64,000 bases of DNA, from NCBI GenBank assembly GCA_002337055.1, contig DDFG01000005.1, forward strand, positions 447,037 to 511,036, given 5' to 3'. Below, one piece after another: positions 61,012 to 64,000 of the stretch. A program made the position numbers and the translations under genes. This stretch comes from Betaproteobacteria bacterium UBA1934 (lineage in GTDB: Bacteria > Pseudomonadota > Gammaproteobacteria > Burkholderiales > Rhodocyclaceae). A model generated the notes under the pieces. That model was given only the letters and a program-made list of their open reading frames with translations, ran no database searches and had not been told where the DNA came from. The number at the start of each line of letters is the position of its first letter. Within the stretch, counting starts at the first letter, position 1.

Positions 61012-61958
61012 TGCTCGCGCGTACTGCCGAAAATATCTATTGGATGAACCGTTACTTGGAACGCGCCGAAAACATGGCGCGTCTGATCAATGCGGTATCC
61101 CACGTCTTGCTCGACCTTCCGCGTGGCGCGTCATTTGGCTGGGATGTGCTGATTAAGGTAGTGGGACTCGACGAAGCATTCCATCGAACATACGCCGAAG
61201 CCAATGAGGAAAATATCCTGCGTTTTCTGGTGGGCGACACCAACAACGCGGGTTCAATTCTGTCGTGTGTCGAAAGGGCACGAGAGAATAGCCGTACCCT
61301 GCGCGAAGTACTTCCGTCGCTGGCCTGGGAGCGCATCAATGCAATGTTCCTCACCGCCCGTCACGAATTTTCAAGCGCCTTGAGTGCGACTGCACGCTAT
61401 CAGGCCCTAGCTGCACTGATCTCGAGACGACAGGCGCTGAGCGGGCTTTTGTCGGAATGCATGAGCCATGACGCGGCCTATCGATTCCTGACACTTGGCG
61501 GCTATATTGAACGCATGGACATGACCACGAGAATCGTGGACATCAACGCAGCCGTGCTCATGCCACGTCATCAGGTTTCGGACGATCCAGCGCTGGATTT
61601 GCTGTGGATGGGCGTACTGACCTCGCTCAACGCAAACCAGATGTATCGCCGACATGTCTCGGTACACATGCGGAGCAGCGAGGTCATCGAATTCCTTTTA
61701 AGAGATATGCGTTTCCCCAGAACGGTTGCATATTGCCTCTCCAAAATCGAATCGTCTCTGGCGCAACTACCTCACCACGAGGCTCCGCTAAAATTGTTGC
61801 GCATGGCACAGCGCCGCATCGACCAAATGCGTTTTGAGAGTTTACCCCCGCCACTGCGGCACGAGTATCTCGAAGCAATGCAGACCGACCTCATCGCTTT
61901 GGACGAATGCGTCGCCAGCGAATACTTCCGTTTCGAGAATATCGAGTCTGAACTGTAG
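61008..61958 (+). CDS. Alpha-E domain protein (DUF403)
   Basis: All-helical protein of 316 residues beginning MMLARTAENIYWMNRYLERAENMARLINA, the alpha-E family signature. The stop-start overlap with the ATP-grasp gene (ATGA) and GGAGG site mark translational coupling. Alpha-E proteins always accompany ATP-grasp and transglutaminase-like partners and are thought to work with them in making or attaching a small peptide; direct biochemical proof is lacking. No membrane segment or known catalytic motif is visible. Confidence 0.88.
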   Translation: MMLARTAENIYWMNRYLERAENMARLINAVSHVLLDLPRGASFGWDVLIKVVGLDEAFHRTYAEANEENILRFLVGDTNNAGSILSCVERARENSRTLREVLPSLAWERINAMFLTARHEFSSALSATARYQALAALISRRQALSGLLSECMSHDAAYRFLTLGGYIERMDMTTRIVDINAAVLMPRHQVSDDPALDLLWMGVLTSLNANQMYRRHVSVHMRSSEVIEFLLRDMRFPRTVAYCLSKIESSLAQLPHHEAPLKLLRMAQRRIDQMRFESLPPPLRHEYLEAMQTDLIALDECVASEYFRFENIESEL

Positions 61959-62020
61959 CGATCGGCCTGGGCCAAATACAGCAGTCAGCACCCGGCCCGC
62001 CGCCTTGAGGAGGATTTTGA

Positions 62021-64000
62021 ATGTCCATTCACGTTGCCTTGAATCACGTCACCCGATATCACTACGACCGGCCCGTGTCGCTCGGTCCACAAATCGTCCG
62101 GCTTCGCCCGGCACCGCATTGCCGTACCCGAATCCTGAGTTATTCGATGAAGGTCTTGCCGGCAAAACACTTCATCAATTGGCAACAAGACCCTCAGTCC
62201 AATTATCTTGCGCGTTTGGCATTTCCGGAAAGAACTCGAGAATTTTGCATAGAAATCGATCTCGTTGCCGAGATGTCGGTCCTGAACCCCTTTGATTTTT
62301 TCCTGGAGAGTTACGCCGAAAAAGCCCCCTTCTCGTATCCTGACGACCTAAAGCGGGAGTTGGCGCCCTACCTGGTCAAACTTGTCAGCGAACCGATTTT
62401 TTACGACTATCTGGCCTGCGTTCCGTGCGCCGAAACGCGTACGATCGACTTCCTCGTCGACCTCAATCAACGCTTGCAAAAGGACATCCGGTACCTCATT
62501 CGGCTTGAACCGGGCGTGCAATCTCCAGCCGAGACGCTGACCAAGGCCTCGGGGTCTTGCCGTGATTCTGCCTGGTTATTGGTTCAGTTACTTCGTCATC
62601 TCGGCTTAGCGTCGCGATTTGTCTCCGGCTATCTGATTCAGCTCAAACCCGACGTCAAGGCGCTCGATGGCCCTTCCGGTACAGACGTCGATTTCACCGA
62701 TCTTCACGCGTGGTGCGAAGTCTATCTGCCAGGCGCGGGGTGGATTGGTCTCGACCCAACATCTGGACTACTCGCGGGCGAAGGGCACATTCCTGTAGCC
62801 TGTTCGCACGCCCCCTCGTCGGCAGCGCCAATCACCGGCTCAGTGGATGAATGCAAGGTCGATTTTTCGCACAGCATGAAGATCGAGCGAATTTTCGAGG
62901 CGCCGCGTGTTACCAAGCCATACAGCGACGAACAGTGGCAATCGATGCTTGATCTTGGGCACGCCATTGACACAAAACTTGAAGCCGATGACGTGCGCCT
63001 GACTCAAGGGGGTGAGCCGACATTCGTTTCAATCGACGATCGCGATGGTGCCGAGTGGAATACAGCCGCGATGGGCCCTCACAAACGCCGTCTTGGCGCC
63101 GACTTGATGTGGCGCCTCAAAGGCCATTACGCGCCCGGTGGATTGTTGCATTTTGGGCAGGGCAAATGGTACCCCGGAGAACAACTGCCACGCTGGTCGT
63201 TGAATGCCTTTTGGCGCAAGGATGGAGAACCGATCTGGTCGAATCCGGAAATCTACGCTTCGGAAAACATAGATTACGCCCCAACAGCAGCTCAGTCCGA
63301 GGCATTGCTCGCGGCAATCGCCGAGCGGCTAGGTGTGGCCGGGAGCTTTATATTCCCGGCCTACGAGGATGCGCTCTACTATCTTTGGCGGGAGCGACGA
63401 CTGCCCACTAACGTTACCCCGCAAGACCCGCGACTTGAGGATCCACTGGAACGGCAGCGTTTGCGAAAGGTCTTCGCTCAAGGTTTAGGGAAAATCATTG
63501 GACATGCGCTTCCGGTAACACGCACCCCGTCGGGGGAATGGCAAAGCGGGCAGTGGTTTCTTCGCGACGAGCATTGCTATTTGATTCCAGGCGACTCCCC
63601 AATGGGATTTCGCCTACCGCTCGATTCACTTCCGTGGGCACGGCAAGCCGACTTTCCATACGTTCACGCTCCGGATCCCACACAGAGCTTTCCGCCTCTG
63701 CCTCGCTTTCAGAAACGTATTTCGACTGGGGTGCAACGAGAGGTTTCGACCGAGGCTGCGCCAAAACCTTTTGAATCGGCTGCCAGGATCACGCGTACGG
63801 CCATCTGTGTCGAAGGACGTGGCGGCCAGCTGCATGTATTCATGCCGCCGACCTATCAACTGGAGGATTATCTCGAATTGGTGGCGGCAGTAGAGGAGTC
63901 GGCAGAAGCACTCGGTCTTAAGGTCGTCCTCGAAGGATATGAACCGCCACGCGATCCACGTTTGGTACAGCTCCGGGTCACACCCGATCCTGGCGTCATC
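62021..64000 (+). CDS. Transglutaminase-like protein with DUF2126 (partial, runs off the window)
   Basis: Large protein with the first 660 codons visible and no stop. Start ATG at 62021 after TTGAGGAGG. N-terminal transglutaminase-like part: bact_transglu_N (about 1-85), then the core with Cys in SGSCRDSAWLLVQLLRHLG, His in TDLHAWCEVYLPG and Asp in WIGLDPTSGLLAGEGHI, a complete Cys-His-Asp triad. The DUF2126 region begins at about 325 (RLTQGGEPTFVSIDDRDGAEWN) and continues past 64000. It probably acts as a protease or amidase/peptide ligase partner of the ATP-grasp and alpha-E proteins upstream (62 bases away). Confidence 0.9.
   Translation, partial: MSIHVALNHVTRYHYDRPVSLGPQIVRLRPAPHCRTRILSYSMKVLPAKHFINWQQDPQSNYLARLAFPERTREFCIEIDLVAEMSVLNPFDFFLESYAEKAPFSYPDDLKRELAPYLVKLVSEPIFYDYLACVPCAETRTIDFLVDLNQRLQKDIRYLIRLEPGVQSPAETLTKASGSCRDSAWLLVQLLRHLGLASRFVSGYLIQLKPDVKALDGPSGTDVDFTDLHAWCEVYLPGAGWIGLDPTSGLLAGEGHIPVACSHAPSSAAPITGSVDECKVDFSHSMKIERIFEAPRVTKPYSDEQWQSMLDLGHAIDTKLEADDVRLTQGGEPTFVSIDDRDGAEWNTAAMGPHKRRLGADLMWRLKGHYAPGGLLHFGQGKWYPGEQLPRWSLNAFWRKDGEPIWSNPEIYASENIDYAPTAAQSEALLAAIAERLGVAGSFIFPAYEDALYYLWRERRLPTNVTPQDPRLEDPLERQRLRKVFAQGLGKIIGHALPVTRTPSGEWQSGQWFLRDEHCYLIPGDSPMGFRLPLDSLPWARQADFPYVHAPDPTQSFPPLPRFQKRISTGVQREVSTEAAPKPFESAARITRTAICVEGRGGQLHVFMPPTYQLEDYLELVAAVEESAEALGLKVVLEGYEPPRDPRLVQLRVTPDPGVI

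Overview
The window is chromosomal DNA of a Gram-negative bacterium, most likely a betaproteobacterium of the Rhodocyclales (Dechloromonas/Azonexus/Accumulibacter-like). The grounds are gene content and order: a pilG-H-I-J chemosensory block, thiD-thiE-hemL, aroQ-accB-accC-prmA followed by a DUF3426 zinc-ribbon gene, waaA/waaC, and rpoH with a CIRCE operator. Most of the DNA is G+C-rich with dense, often ATGA-overlapping genes. The assignment is by inference from gene content only. No rRNA, tRNA, CRISPR array or recognisable transposase was seen.

Layout: 1-2.7 kb, type IV pilus chemosensory genes (minus). 2.9-5.7 kb, thiD-thiE-hemL. 5.8-10 kb, an RND efflux adaptor and an RND permease interrupted by one in-frame TGA. 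10-11.3 kb, a CorA-type transporter with an MgtE_N-like front domain. 11.6-17.7 kb, a four-gene signalling operon (YfiR-like protein, CHASE8-type hybrid kinase, REC-kinase, REC-PAS-GGDEF-EAL). 17.7-25.9 kb, minus-strand housekeeping genes (mtgA, aroE, TonB-like, RNase II family, yqiA-like, uppP, trhP), split by a lipoprotein cassette that appears to have entered the 3' end of the yqiA-like gene. 25.9-27.4 kb, rng. 27.4-30.1 kb, an A+T-rich two-gene surface-polysaccharide islet. 30.1-36.2 kb, a dienelactone hydrolase, a zinc metalloprotease, gabD, an NlpC/P60 lipoprotein, and a DUF485-actP acetate uptake operon. 36.4-41.5 kb, a YXWGXW lipoprotein, a Cys-cluster protein, rlhA, a GNAT gene and thiC with a TPP riboswitch. 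41.6-45.4 kb, a two-domain carbonic anhydrase, pcm-like, rhodanese and tolC-like genes. 45.4-50.3 kb, waaA-waaC, a nucleotide-sugar epimerase, apaH, and an olsB/acyltransferase pair. 51-57 kb, a long minus-strand operon from a nucleotidyltransferase-like gene through aroQ-accB-accC-prmA to a PfkB kinase. 57-59.4 kb, mpl and rpoH. 59.5-64 kb, an ATP-grasp/alpha-E/transglutaminase cluster running off the end.

Several parts act together: thiamine synthesis (thiD, thiE, riboswitch-controlled thiC), fatty acid and ornithine lipid synthesis (accB, accC, olsB, acyltransferase), envelope assembly (mtgA, uppP, mpl, waaA, waaC) and RNA hydroxylation (trhP, rlhA). Strongest leads: the YfiR/CHASE8 cascade in which a histidine kinase replaces the usual diguanylate cyclase; the cassette that seems to regenerate the yqiA 3' end; the poly-G tract in the pyruvyl transferase gene; the MgtE_N-CorA fusion with an altered GMN motif; the nonsense codon in the efflux permease; the perfect CIRCE before rpoH; and the poorly understood ATP-grasp/alpha-E/transglutaminase cluster.
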